In this document: positions 1-8,431 of the stretch, piece by piece | Numbering within the stretch: the stretch's first letter is position 1 | Layout: each line of letters starts with the position of its first letter | Assembly (NCBI GenBank): GCA_041396685.1 | Contig: JAWKYD010000002.1 | Span: 310,001-374,000 of the forward strand | Direction of reading: 5' to 3' | DNA length: 64,000 bases | Origin: JAUIAI01 sp041396685 | GTDB taxonomy: Bacteria > Pseudomonadota > Gammaproteobacteria > Burkholderiales > Burkholderiaceae_E | Made by a program: the position numbers and the translations under genes | Notes under the pieces: generated by a model | Seen by the model: only the letters and a program-made list of their open reading frames with translations | What the model was told of the DNA's origin: nothing | Databases searched by the model: none

Positions 1-24
1 AGTGGATGACATCTTCAGGCTCCG

Positions 25-393
25 TCAACGAGGTTGTGTCACGTAGTCGATCAATTCCAGCAATTTGACCGGATCGAAGGGCTTTACCAGCCAACCGGTC
101 GCGCCCGCCTGACGGCCGGCGTCCTTCATCTCCGAACTGGACTCGGTGGTCAGCATCAGGATCGGCGTCGCATTGAACGCGTCCTTCTGGCGCAAGGTGC
201 GCACCAGCGTCAGGCCGTCGCACCGCGGCATGTTCTGATCGGTCAATACCAGATCGAAGCTCTGCCCCTCGGACTTCTCGAGTGCATCCTGTCCATCGAC
301 GGCCTCGACAACGTCGTGACCGGCGCCCCTCAGAGTGAAAGAGACGATCTGCCGGATAGACGGCGAATCATCGACTGCAAGTACGCGTGCCAT
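25..393 (-). CDS. CheY-like single-domain response regulator
   Basis: Stand-alone receiver domain of 122 residues, the usual CheY size, with no output domain. The acidic pair is D8-D9, the phospho-acceptor D52 (in TDQNMP), the switch threonine T82/T83 and the invariant lysine K104 in VKPF. It would be phosphorylated by a histidine kinase such as CheA and act by protein contact. It lies 17 bp downstream of the short CheZ-like gene at 411-800 on the same strand, so the two are probably co-transcribed and may be regulator and phosphatase. It is distinct from the canonical CheY at 1052-1447: it has W at the position of the usual aromatic switch residue (GWLVKPF). The operon probably continues past the left edge, perhaps into cheA; that is inference. 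Confidence 0.9.
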   Translation of the reverse strand: MARVLAVDDSPSIRQIVSFTLRGAGHDVVEAVDGQDALEKSEGQSFDLVLTDQNMPRCDGLTLVRTLRQKDAFNATPILMLTTESSSEMKDAGRQAGATGWLVKPFDPVKLLELIDYVTQPR

Positions 394-410
394 AGCCTTG
401 CGATTCCTGG

Positions 411-800
411 TTAAAAAAGTTCCACGGAGCCAGCCTGCATGGCTCGCTGGGCCACTGCGCTGGCCCGGGGTGATATCGAAACCTCGGGTGCGACGTCCGC
501 ATCCAGCAGAGCTCCGAGCGCGTCCGCCATCAGGTGCATCCTCGTGACATTGTGGGAAACGATCTGCCCGGTCATGTCGTGAAACTGCAAGGTCGTCAGC
601 GTCCGCTCGATGTCACGGGCAAGATCGTCATTGCCCGACTGGCGCATGGCCGCAGCGATCGCCAGAAAGCGATCCCATAGCAGCTTGGATGCATCGTCGA
701 TCAGCTCGATCAGGCGCTCCATATCGGCCGCGCCCATCAGCATCTGCTCCTGCATGTCGATGATGGTGGTCACGTCGATTCGGCGTGTCGGATCTGACAT
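411..800 (-). CDS. Miniature CheZ-like putative CheY-P phosphatase
   Basis: A 129-residue protein predicted to be almost all helical. Residues 72-84 (QFHDMTGQIVSHN) closely match the CheZ active-site helix, whose D-x-x-x-Q pair removes phosphate from CheY; here the pair is D75 and Q79. The canonical CheZ at 1460-2068 has QSFHDLSGQVIQ in the same place. The protein lacks the long N-terminal helices and the C-terminal CheY-binding peptide of CheZ (about 200 residues). Helices at about 9-60 and 62-100 could form a homodimeric four-helix bundle. The start has an AAGGAA ribosome site. The CheY-like gene follows after 17 bp. The active-site resemblance is seen; the phosphatase role is inferred. It could instead be a non-catalytic helical adaptor. 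Confidence 0.6.
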   Translation of the reverse strand: MSDPTRRIDVTTIIDMQEQMLMGAADMERLIELIDDASKLLWDRFLAIAAAMRQSGNDDLARDIERTLTTLQFHDMTGQIVSHNVTRMHLMADALGALLDADVAPEVSISPRASAVAQRAMQAGSVELF

Positions 801-1051
801 GAAGATTCCTTGGTGACAGAGAATCCACGCAAGGCGGACCCTTCAACTCCGGTCATTCTCTCAGCGGCGGTCAACCCTCATTGCGTGAAATAAGTCCGGG
901 TTTCCCCGCTTGATCGTGCGACCCGGGCCCACCCCATGCGCGCAGAATGCTCGCGTCCGGAGCACCGTTTCGGCCCGGATCGATGACGCCTGGGCGGGGC
1001 CAGGCATCAGCCGTCCCCTATTCGGCCGGCGTTCCATCTCAAGGAGATCGC

Positions 1052-1447
1052 ATGAGTGCGAACAAATCGATGAAGTTCCTTGTGGTTGACGATTTCTCGA
1101 CCATGCGTCGGATCATTCGCAACCTGTTGAAAGAGGCCGGTTACGAAAATGTCGATGAGGCCGAGAACGGCGCGATCGCGCTACGCAAGCTGCAAGGCGG
1201 TGACTTCGAGTTCGTCGTTTCGGATATCAACATGCCGGAGATGAATGGCTTCGAGCTGCTGGAGGCGATTCGCGCCGACGCAACCATCGGCAAGCTTCCG
1301 GTTTTGATGGTGACCGCCGAGGCACGCAAGGAGGACATCGTGCGCGCCGCCCAATCGGGTGCGTCGGGATATATCGTCAAGCCGTTCACCAAGGCCACGC
1401 TGGAAGAGAAACTGGCCAAGATCATCGAAAAAATGGCTACGGCCTGA
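1052..1447 (+). CDS. cheY: Chemotaxis response regulator CheY
   Basis: A 131-residue receiver protein that, when phosphorylated by CheA, binds the flagellar motor switch. D13-D14, phospho-acceptor D58 (SDINMPEMNGFELL), T88, aromatic switch Y107 and K110 (YIVKPF) are all present. The FSTMRRIIRNLLKE segment after the acidic pair is typical of motor-binding CheY of beta- and gammaproteobacteria. The start was chosen at 1052 because AAGGAG lies at 1041-1046; an in-frame upstream extension to 947 has no family support. cheZ follows after 12 bp, giving a cheYZ operon that probably also covers the chemoreceptor at 2118. Confidence 0.96.
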   Translation: MSANKSMKFLVVDDFSTMRRIIRNLLKEAGYENVDEAENGAIALRKLQGGDFEFVVSDINMPEMNGFELLEAIRADATIGKLPVLMVTAEARKEDIVRAAQSGASGYIVKPFTKATLEEKLAKIIEKMATA

Positions 1448-1459
1448 CGGGAGACGACG

Positions 1460-2068
1460 GTGTCGGACAAAAATCAATCACAAGACGCGGACGCCGGTGT
1501 CTTCAGCTCACTCGGCTTCATCACCCGCATGCTGCACGACGCATTGGCGGAGCTGGGCCTGGACAAGAAGCTCGAGAGCGCCGTTCATTCGATTCCGGAT
1601 GCGCGCCAGCGCCTCGAATACATAGCCCGCATCAGCACGGAATCCGCCGAGAAGGTGATCGCCCGTGTGGAGCAAGGCAAGGCTGAGCAGGCCAGACTGA
1701 CCGCTCGTGCTGCCGAGGCCGAAGAAGCGCTCAAGAAAGATCCGGTGGCTGCCGTTGCCAAGGGGGGCGTGCTCGAATTCATCGAGGACGTCCGTCGTAC
1801 CTGCACCAACACGGATGATGCGTTCACGGAAATCCTGACGGCGCAGTCGTTTCACGATCTTTCTGGTCAGGTGATCCAGCGAGTCACGAAGCTGGCCACC
1901 GATCTCGAGACCGAGCTCATCAAGCTGCTGGTCGAGATCACCCCGGAGGATCAACGTGAAAAGATTGCCGCGTCCGAGCTTTCCGGTCCCGTGGTCGACG
2001 CAGGAGACGACAGCGTCGTGACGAGTCAGGACCAGGTGGACAACCTCCTGGAGAGCCTGGGGTTCTAA
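1460..2068 (+). CDS. cheZ: Protein phosphatase CheZ
   Basis: A 202-residue CheZ that dephosphorylates CheY-P. The catalytic helix reads QSFHDLSGQVIQRV, with D133 and Q137. The C-terminus DQVDNLLESLGF is the conserved CheY-binding helix, preceded by an acidic linker (about 160-190). The N-terminal helices (about 15-125) would form the long dimeric bundle; IPDARQRLEYI is a family hallmark. The start is GTG, 12 bp after the cheY stop, with a GGGAGA ribosome site. CheZ is largely confined to beta- and gammaproteobacteria, which supports the taxonomic inference. Confidence 0.95.
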   Translation: MSDKNQSQDADAGVFSSLGFITRMLHDALAELGLDKKLESAVHSIPDARQRLEYIARISTESAEKVIARVEQGKAEQARLTARAAEAEEALKKDPVAAVAKGGVLEFIEDVRRTCTNTDDAFTEILTAQSFHDLSGQVIQRVTKLATDLETELIKLLVEITPEDQREKIAASELSGPVVDAGDDSVVTSQDQVDNLLESLGF

Positions 2069-2117
2069 GCTTATCTGGCTTGTCGTATTGAAGTAGCCAC
2101 CACGATAAGGCAAGCAT

Positions 2118-4307
2118 ATGTCAGTTCTAAAGAAAATAAGTGGCTTTCGGGGCCAGGTCGTCACGATCATGGTGGGCGTCTGTGCGGTGCCCATGTTGCT
2201 GGCCGGCGGCCTGCTCACCTATGACGCCGGCCAAGCGCTGAAGACGGAGGCCATGCGCGGGGTTGCGGGCGTGGCCTCCAACAAGCGCCTGCAGATCCAG
2301 GCCTACTTCAATTGGATCGCCGACCAGAACGGCTCGATGGCGGCCGATCCGAGCACGCTCGATGCCCTCGGTGGTTTCGCCGGTTCGATCGAGTCACTTG
2401 CCGGCTCCGTCCAGGGAATCGCGCCAGCGAACGAGATCCGTGCGGCCCTGGGGGGCTTCTATCGTGACGAGTTCGGAGGTCGCTACGAGCGCGAGACCGG
2501 GCGACCGCTGGCGACCGAAGACATCTTCCCCGACGATCCGGTAACGGCGGCCGCACAGTACCTGTTCATTGTTCGCAACCCGAATCCGCTTGGCAAGAAG
2601 GACGCGCTCGACAATCCGGCTGACGTCTTCGCGCAGTACAACATGGTGCACGCAAACTACCAGAAGCACTTCCGCGAATTCATCAAGCGGTTTGGCTATT
2701 ACGACTTGTTCCTGGTGGATGCCAAGACCGAACGCGTGGTCTACAGCGTCTTCAAGGAGCTCGACTTCGCCACCGACCTCAAGCACGGGCCGTATTCGTC
2801 CAGCGGCCTCGCCGAGGTGTCCCGCAAGGCGATCGAGACCGGCAAGACCAGCTTCGTCGACTATGCTTCGTATATGCCGTCGTACGATGCCCCCGCGTCG
2901 TTCGTCGCATCACCGATCCGCAAAGGCAAGGAGATCGTCGGCACCCTCGTCTTCCAGATGCCGGTCGACCGCATCAATGCTGTGCTGCAGGAGTACGGTG
3001 GACTGGGCGAGACCGGCGATTCCGTGCTCACTGGCGCGGACGGCCTGCTGCGCTCCCAGGCCCGCCATGCGAAGGGCAATACGATCCTCGTCGAGCGCCT
3101 CGATCCGCAACTGGCTGCGCCAGCGATCGACGGTCGGTCGGGTACGACGATCCACACCAACCCGGATGGCGAGCAGGAGCTGTTCAGCTACCAGCCGGTT
3201 CGCGCGGGTGACATCAATTGGGCGCTGCTCACGCACATCGATGTCGACGAAGTCATGGCTTCGGAGCGTGCGATCGAGAAGCATGGCCTGATGTTCGTCG
3301 CGGCGGCTATTTTCGCCGCGGCGCTGGTCGCCATCTGGTGGGCGGGCCGCCTCACACGCCGACTCGGCGGCGCGCCCGATGAGATCGTGCGGGTGACCGA
3401 GCGGATCGCCGGGGGTCATCTGCGCCACGTGCCGCAAACGGATCGCGAACACATGACCGGCGCGATGCTCGCGATGGCGGAAATGGAGAATCGCCTGCAC
3501 GACGTGCTCTCCAATGCCAAGCGCACGGCGATCCAGGTCGACGCCGGCACGGCCGAGATCGCGGCCGGCAACCAGGGCCTGAGCGTACGCACCGAGGAAC
3601 AAGCGAGCGCGCTGCAGGAGACGGCGGCGGCGACCGAGCAGATCACCGCAACCGTGCGCCAGAACGCCGAGCATTCCACCCAGGCGAACCAGCTTGCGCA
3701 AAGCGCCAGCGCCCAGGCAGCGCACGGCGGTGACGTGGTGGCCGAGGCGGTACGCGCGATGGCCGGTATCGATGCATCCAGCGAGCGCATCGTCAACATC
3801 ATCGGCGTCATCGACGAGATCGCGTTTCAGACCAATCTGCTTGCACTCAATGCGTCGGTCGAGGCCGCTCGTGCGGGTGAGCAAGGCCGTGGTTTCGCGG
3901 TGGTCGCCAACGAGGTTCGCACGCTTGCGGGTCGTAGCGCCAAGGCGGCTCAGGAGATTCGCGATCTGATCCAGGAATCGGTCGTCCAGGTGCGCGAGGG
4001 AACCAGTCTCGTTCGCCGCTCGGGCGAAGCCCTCGACGCCATCGTTCGCGAAGTTTCGCTCACGGGTCAGTTGGTCAACGACATCTGTCAGGCCAGCCAG
4101 GAGCAGTCGTCCGGGATCGACCAGATCAATGCCGCTCTGGGCGACATGGATGCCAACACGCAGCAGAACGCCGCGCTGGTCGAGGAAGCCGCGGCCACCG
4201 CGCATGCCATGCACGAACTCGCCGGTCGGCTCGGTGAAATGTTGTCGTTCTTCAAACTGGACGAACGCGAGGACGAACTGCGGAAGGCCTTCGACGAGAG
4301 GGTCTAG
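2118..4307 (+). CDS. Methyl-accepting chemotaxis protein with large periplasmic sensor
   Basis: A 729-residue transmembrane chemoreceptor. TM1 is at about 13-35; a periplasmic domain of about 350 residues has the spacing of a double-Cache type sensor (FGYYDLFLVDAKTERVVYS resembles a Cache signature); TM2 is at about 390-408, followed by HAMP to about 460 and the cytoplasmic signalling domain. The hairpin tip that contacts CheA/CheW is at about 564-600 (DEIAFQTNLLALNASVEAAR). No C-terminal NWETF-type pentapeptide is present, so it would not tether CheR/CheB that way. It lies 49 bp after cheZ. The ligand cannot be inferred. Confidence 0.95.
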   Translation: MSVLKKISGFRGQVVTIMVGVCAVPMLLAGGLLTYDAGQALKTEAMRGVAGVASNKRLQIQAYFNWIADQNGSMAADPSTLDALGGFAGSIESLAGSVQGIAPANEIRAALGGFYRDEFGGRYERETGRPLATEDIFPDDPVTAAAQYLFIVRNPNPLGKKDALDNPADVFAQYNMVHANYQKHFREFIKRFGYYDLFLVDAKTERVVYSVFKELDFATDLKHGPYSSSGLAEVSRKAIETGKTSFVDYASYMPSYDAPASFVASPIRKGKEIVGTLVFQMPVDRINAVLQEYGGLGETGDSVLTGADGLLRSQARHAKGNTILVERLDPQLAAPAIDGRSGTTIHTNPDGEQELFSYQPVRAGDINWALLTHIDVDEVMASERAIEKHGLMFVAAAIFAAALVAIWWAGRLTRRLGGAPDEIVRVTERIAGGHLRHVPQTDREHMTGAMLAMAEMENRLHDVLSNAKRTAIQVDAGTAEIAAGNQGLSVRTEEQASALQETAAATEQITATVRQNAEHSTQANQLAQSASAQAAHGGDVVAEAVRAMAGIDASSERIVNIIGVIDEIAFQTNLLALNASVEAARAGEQGRGFAVVANEVRTLAGRSAKAAQEIRDLIQESVVQVREGTSLVRRSGEALDAIVREVSLTGQLVNDICQASQEQSSGIDQINAALGDMDANTQQNAALVEEAAATAHAMHELAGRLGEMLSFFKLDEREDELRKAFDERV

Positions 4308-4363
4308 ACCGCGCGCTGCGTCCGCCGCGGCAGCGTCGTGCGGGTAGGAACCCGCTCATGACG

Positions 4364-4409
4364 ACGAAGATGGGCCCGCACCGGTTGTCGGTCGCGGGCC
4401 CGTCTTCGT
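4364..4409 (+). terminator. Long hairpin after the chemoreceptor; rest of 4308-4637 gap is empty
   Basis: ACGAAGA-T-GGGCCCGC at 4364-4379 pairs with GCGGGCCC-G-TCTTCGT at 4394-4409 around a 14-nt loop, a 16-position stem with one mismatch. There is no long U run, so efficient intrinsic termination is uncertain. It probably ends the che transcript. I see no gene, RNA or clear promoter in the remainder of this 330-bp gap. Confidence 0.55.
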
Positions 4410-4637
4410 TACGGGCGTCGACCCACCCTCGATCACGTCCGTTCATCCGGACAGTAAGTCGCGCGCCTGGACCACGGCAGGCGCACCGTGTCGCGTGAAA
4501 CACTCAGTAACGAGCCAGGCACGACCGTGATGGCCCAAGATTGCCGTAAGTAGTCACTGACGGAAGCGGGCGAGGCGTCCCGCTCGCCGTTTCCCGCGGC
4601 CCGCCCGGCCCCCCAGTGACACAGTCGCGCGTGCTTC

Positions 4638-5735
4638 ATGAATCCGGATTCGCTTGCTCCGCTTGCCGGCCCTTTGCGATTGCTGATGGTCGAAGACTCG
4701 GAGATCGATCACGACATGCTGCTGCTGACCTTGCAGCGTCAGCAGGTGATCGCCCAGTGCCATCGAGTGGAAACCGAGGCGCAGCTTCGTGATGCGCTTG
4801 CCCTTGGCGGCTGGCACGCCGTGATCTCCGATTACAACCTGCCCACCTTTTCCGGCGACGAAGCGATACGGGTCGTTCGCGAGTGTGCGCCGGACCTGGC
4901 AGTGATCATCGTCTCGGGGGCCATCGGCGAGGACAAGGCCGTTGCATCGATGCGCGGTGGCGCCGATGATTACCTCCTCAAAGACAATCTGGCGCGCTTG
5001 CGGGTGGCCCTGGAAAACGCCATGGACGCCGCCGGCACGCGGGCGCGACGGCGCCGGGTCGAACGGGCCCTGCTCGAGTCGCGTCAGCAGTTGCGCGCTC
5101 TCTCCGCTCATCTCCAGGCCACCATCGAAAGCGAGCGCCAGCAGATCGCCCGCGAGTTGCACGACGAGATCGGCAGCGGACTCACCGCCCTGCGCTATGA
5201 CTTGAACTGGATCGCGCGACGTGAAGATGCGCCCGCCAGGGAGCGTGCCGAGCACGCCCAGCAGCAGTTGTCGGGTCTGCTGCTGGCATGCCAGCGCATC
5301 GTGCGCCGACTGCGCCCGCCGATTCTCGATACCGGGCTCTTGCCGGCCTTGGAGTGGCAGATCGATGATTTCCGCGGTCGAGTCGGCCTGCCGGTGACTT
5401 TCGACGTCAATCGCGAGACTCTCGAGGTCGATGACGAGATCGCCTTGATCACTTACCGGGGTTTGCAGGAGGCGCTGACCAATATTGCCCGGCACGCTCG
5501 GGCAAACCGCGTGCAGGCGAGTCTGGTGGTCAGCGGAGACGAGCTTTCGCTGGAGGTCAGCGACGATGGCGTCGGCATCTGCCCCGAGCGCGAGCGACCT
5601 GGGCATTCGTTCGGCCTACGCGGGCTGGCCGAACGCGTTCGCGGCGTCGGCGGGCTGCTCGAAGCCGGCCCCGGGCCGCGCGGCGGAACCGTGCTCCTCC
5701 TCAACCTGCCGCTGAGAGTTCCTGCAGAGACCTAA
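4638..5735 (+). CDS. Hybrid histidine kinase: receiver plus NarX-type (HisKA_3) kinase
   Basis: A soluble 365-residue protein with an N-terminal receiver and a C-terminal kinase. The receiver covers about 13-125, with D20 and phospho-acceptor D65 (SDYNLP); its lysine lies in DDYLLKDNLARL. A helical linker at about 135-165 follows. The HisKA_3 dimerisation domain has the phospho-accepting H175 in ARELHDEIGSGLTALR. The HATPase domain has the N box (GLQEALTNIARHARA), a DDGVGI G1 box and FGLRGLAERV. No membrane segment is seen, so the input would be the receiver itself, phosphorylated by another kinase. The NarL-type regulator follows after 2 bp and is the obvious target. The second kinase in the operon (6373-8250) could feed this receiver; that is inference. 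Confidence 0.92.
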   Translation: MNPDSLAPLAGPLRLLMVEDSEIDHDMLLLTLQRQQVIAQCHRVETEAQLRDALALGGWHAVISDYNLPTFSGDEAIRVVRECAPDLAVIIVSGAIGEDKAVASMRGGADDYLLKDNLARLRVALENAMDAAGTRARRRRVERALLESRQQLRALSAHLQATIESERQQIARELHDEIGSGLTALRYDLNWIARREDAPARERAEHAQQQLSGLLLACQRIVRRLRPPILDTGLLPALEWQIDDFRGRVGLPVTFDVNRETLEVDDEIALITYRGLQEALTNIARHARANRVQASLVVSGDELSLEVSDDGVGICPERERPGHSFGLRGLAERVRGVGGLLEAGPGPRGGTVLLLNLPLRVPAET

Positions 5736-5737
5736 TC

Positions 5738-6373
5738 ATGAATATTCGCGTGATGCTCGTCGACGACCATGCGCTCATCCGCCGAGGTTTGCGCGATAGT
5801 CTCGTCGAGGCCGACGACATCGAGGTCGTCGGCGAGGCCGCCGGCTATGCCGAGTGGCGTCAACTCGCGCGCACGCAGGCTTGCGATGTGCTGATCCTCG
5901 ACATCAACATGCCAGGTCGCAGCGGCATGGAGATTCTCGAAGCCATGACGGAAGCGCCCTCTGCGCCAGGTGTGCTGATGCTGTCCCAGTACGGCGAGGA
6001 TCAGTACGGCGTGCGCGCGATGAAGGCCGGCGCGATGGGCTATTTGAACAAGGCGGCCGATCCCGACGAGATCCTCGACGCAGTGCGTCGCATCGCGAGC
6101 GGCCAGAAGGTGATCACGCCGGCACTGGGCGCCGCGCTGGTCGAGAAACTGAATGAGCCGGTCAACCAGCATCCTCACCAAGGCCTCTCGGAGCGCGAGT
6201 TGCAAACCTTCCTCATGATCGCTCGCGGCGTGAAGCTGGCCGAGATGGCCCGGGAGCTGACGCTCTCGACCAAGACCGTCAGCGTCTATCGCGCCCGCAT
6301 ACTGGAGAAACTCGGGCTCGGAAGCAATGCCGAGATCGCCGCCTACGCCTTGCGTCACGGATTGATCGACTGA
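5738..6373 (+). CDS. NarL/FixJ-family response regulator
   Basis: A 211-residue DNA-binding regulator. The receiver (1-120) has D9-D10, phospho-acceptor D55 (LDINMPG) and a lysine in GYLNKAADPDE. A LuxR-type helix-turn-helix occupies about 147-208 (LSERELQTFLMIARG, then LSTKTVSVYRARILEKLGL). It is the only DNA-binding protein of the operon: 2 bp after the HisKA_3 kinase, and its TGA overlaps the ATG of the next kinase (TGATG). HisKA_3 kinases usually pair with this class. The regulon is unknown. Confidence 0.94.
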   Translation: MNIRVMLVDDHALIRRGLRDSLVEADDIEVVGEAAGYAEWRQLARTQACDVLILDINMPGRSGMEILEAMTEAPSAPGVLMLSQYGEDQYGVRAMKAGAMGYLNKAADPDEILDAVRRIASGQKVITPALGAALVEKLNEPVNQHPHQGLSERELQTFLMIARGVKLAEMARELTLSTKTVSVYRARILEKLGLGSNAEIAAYALRHGLID

Positions 6374-8250
6374 TGGCAAGTCGCACCGACTCCCTCCTGC
6401 CGATGGCCGGCGCGACGCGCCGGGGATCGTTGCGCCGGCTCGTACCCGTGCTCGCGCTGACGGCTGTCGTCGCCTGCGCCCTGCTGCTCGTTCGGATGCA
6501 GATCCAACTCCCGGCGGCGGCAATCCCGTATCCGGCAGGTCCGGCCTGGTGGCCGATGCTGGCAGGCATCTCCCTCGTATCGGTCAGCATCGGTGCCCTG
6601 CTGGCGCTCACCTGGGCCTCACGCCATCTGTTCAGCCGAGGCTCGAACGGTGCTGCCGCCGTCGTGGCCCGAACTGCGGTCCGGGGTCTCGCCGGCGATC
6701 GCCCACCAGCGGCCGTCGACGGCGGCCTCGACGCGGCCAGCGCCTGGCGTCTGCTGCTCGAACTCGGCAATCACGGCTATTGGGTGACCGATCCCCAGGG
6801 ACGATATCTGCGCGTGGATCCGGCCGCCGACCAGGCCGGCAGCCGGATTCGTGAGCTGGTGGGCACCACGACGCTGCCGATTCCGGTAGGCGCCACGACC
6901 ACCGAACGCCCCCGCGCGATACCGACGCGCCGGCGGCGGATCTTGCTCGGCGACGGCACGCGCCTGACCATCGAAGAGACCGGCCGGCCGATGTTCGATG
7001 TCCGCGGCCGTTTCCTCGGCTATCACGGAGTCGTCCGTGACCTCTCCCATCTCGGCGAGCGCGAGCCATTGGCGGTGGTCCTGGGTGCGCTCGCGGGCGC
7101 TCCCCTGCCCGCCTTGCTGGTCAGACGCCAGTTCGCCGACGAGGCAACGCCGGCCCAGGCCTGGACGCCGGTGTGGGCCAATCGAGCGCTGACCGCGCTC
7201 AGCGAGTTCGCGCCGGCCGAGCTTCAGGAACGCTCGCTGGTGCAGTGGTTGCTCGTTGCGACCGGGCAGGAGTCGCCGTCCGCGGCGATGCCCGAGGCCG
7301 CGAACCCGGCTCCCGGCACCGGACCACATTTGATTCGCCTGCTCGAGAGCCGTCAGGAGTCCTGCGGCCGCGGTATGCTGATCGACCGCTTCGGACGGCG
7401 TCACGAGGTCACGATCGTGATCGAACCGTTGCCGACCGACGGCATGCGCCAGCTCGCGCTGGTGATGATCGACGCGCAGGGCCCGGCGCTGGCCCATCTG
7501 CAGGCGCGAGCCGAGCACGTGGACGACCTCGAACGCACGATCGCACGACGCGCGCGTGACACCGAGTGGGCCAACCAGGAACTCGAGGCATTCACGCACA
7601 CCGTGTCACACGATCTGCGCCAGCCGATTCGGCAGATCACCGGTTTCGCGCGCATCTTGCAGGAAGACCATTCGGAACTGCTCGACCCGACCGGGCGCGA
7701 TCACATCAACCGCATCCTCAATGCGTCACATCGGATGGCGGGCATGATCGAAGCGCTCCTCGAGATGCACCGCATCTCCGCGCATGCGATCGCCCGTGAC
7801 CCGATCGACCTGAGCACCATGGCCGCCGAATTGGCGGAAGACCTTCGCCAGGCCAACCCATCGGTTGCAGCCGACTTCGCAATCGAGCCGCACGTCGCTT
7901 GCCAGGGAGACCGGCAGCTGATGCGGATGGTGCTGAGCAATCTGTTCGAGAACGCCTGGAAATACTCCGCCCGAAGCGAACGCCGCAAGATCCGGTTCGG
8001 AACGCGGGTGCAGGATGGCAGACGGGTATTCGAGGTTGCCGACAACGGCATCGGCTTCGACATGCGCTTCGCCGACCAGATCTTCTCCCTGTTCCACCGC
8101 CTGCACGGCCGCGGCGAGTTCCTGGGCAACGGCGTCGGGCTGGCCACAGTGCAACGCATCATCCGCCGCCACAAGGGTCGGATCTGGGCCGAGTCCCAGC
8201 CCGGCACCGGCTCCGTCTTCCGGTTCACGCTCTGGGAGAACGATGACTGA
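6373..8250 (+). CDS. Membrane-bound PAS sensor histidine kinase
   Basis: A 625-residue kinase. Two hydrophobic segments near the N-terminus (about 19-41 and 56-76) anchor it. A PAS-like region starts at about 122 (ASAWRLLLELGNHGYWVTDPQGRYL) and a second degenerate one may cover about 235-370. A coiled coil leads into HisKA with H413 (FTHTVSHDLRQPIRQITGF), the variant typical of phytochrome-like and PAS kinases. The HATPase domain follows (LFENAWKYSA, VADNGIGFDM, GNGVGLATVQRII). It overlaps the regulator upstream by one base and has no regulator of its own downstream, so it probably works with the receiver kinase and the NarL-type regulator. Confidence 0.93.
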   Translation: MASRTDSLLPMAGATRRGSLRRLVPVLALTAVVACALLLVRMQIQLPAAAIPYPAGPAWWPMLAGISLVSVSIGALLALTWASRHLFSRGSNGAAAVVARTAVRGLAGDRPPAAVDGGLDAASAWRLLLELGNHGYWVTDPQGRYLRVDPAADQAGSRIRELVGTTTLPIPVGATTTERPRAIPTRRRRILLGDGTRLTIEETGRPMFDVRGRFLGYHGVVRDLSHLGEREPLAVVLGALAGAPLPALLVRRQFADEATPAQAWTPVWANRALTALSEFAPAELQERSLVQWLLVATGQESPSAAMPEAANPAPGTGPHLIRLLESRQESCGRGMLIDRFGRRHEVTIVIEPLPTDGMRQLALVMIDAQGPALAHLQARAEHVDDLERTIARRARDTEWANQELEAFTHTVSHDLRQPIRQITGFARILQEDHSELLDPTGRDHINRILNASHRMAGMIEALLEMHRISAHAIARDPIDLSTMAAELAEDLRQANPSVAADFAIEPHVACQGDRQLMRMVLSNLFENAWKYSARSERRKIRFGTRVQDGRRVFEVADNGIGFDMRFADQIFSLFHRLHGRGEFLGNGVGLATVQRIIRRHKGRIWAESQPGTGSVFRFTLWENDD

Positions 8251-8380
8251 CGACATCGCAGACGACCAACCCCCCTCCTCGGGCGGCCACTCACGCTGGC
8301 TGCGGTCGCGAGATCGTCAGCGTTCTTTTTCGGCGGCAAACGGTCCTCTTTTCGGCGCACGGGCCTCGGCCCGGGCGTGA
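8243..8380 (+). CDS. Possible 45-residue ORF overlapping the kinase end
   Basis: An ATG at 8243 overlaps the kinase stop and has a good GGGAGAA ribosome site. The frame stays open for 45 codons (MTDDIADDQPPSSGG...) and ends ARASARA. It has no recognisable domain. Its opening looks like the first residues of a response regulator, so it could be a remnant of one, or chance in GC-rich DNA. The C-terminal part lies over a small GC-rich hairpin near 8357-8376. Weak call. Confidence 0.25.
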   Translation: MTDDIADDQPPSSGGHSRWLRSRDRQRSFSAANGPLFGARASARA

Positions 8381-8431
8381 CACAGTTGCCGGGCCGACCG
8401 CTCCCTGGTCGATCCTCCCGGAGAAATGATC

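Noticed and set aside
2099..2110. ACGATAA upstream of the chemoreceptor considered as a sigma-28 -10
   Set aside because: It lies only about 10 bp from the ATG and there is no TAAA-type -35 at the proper distance.
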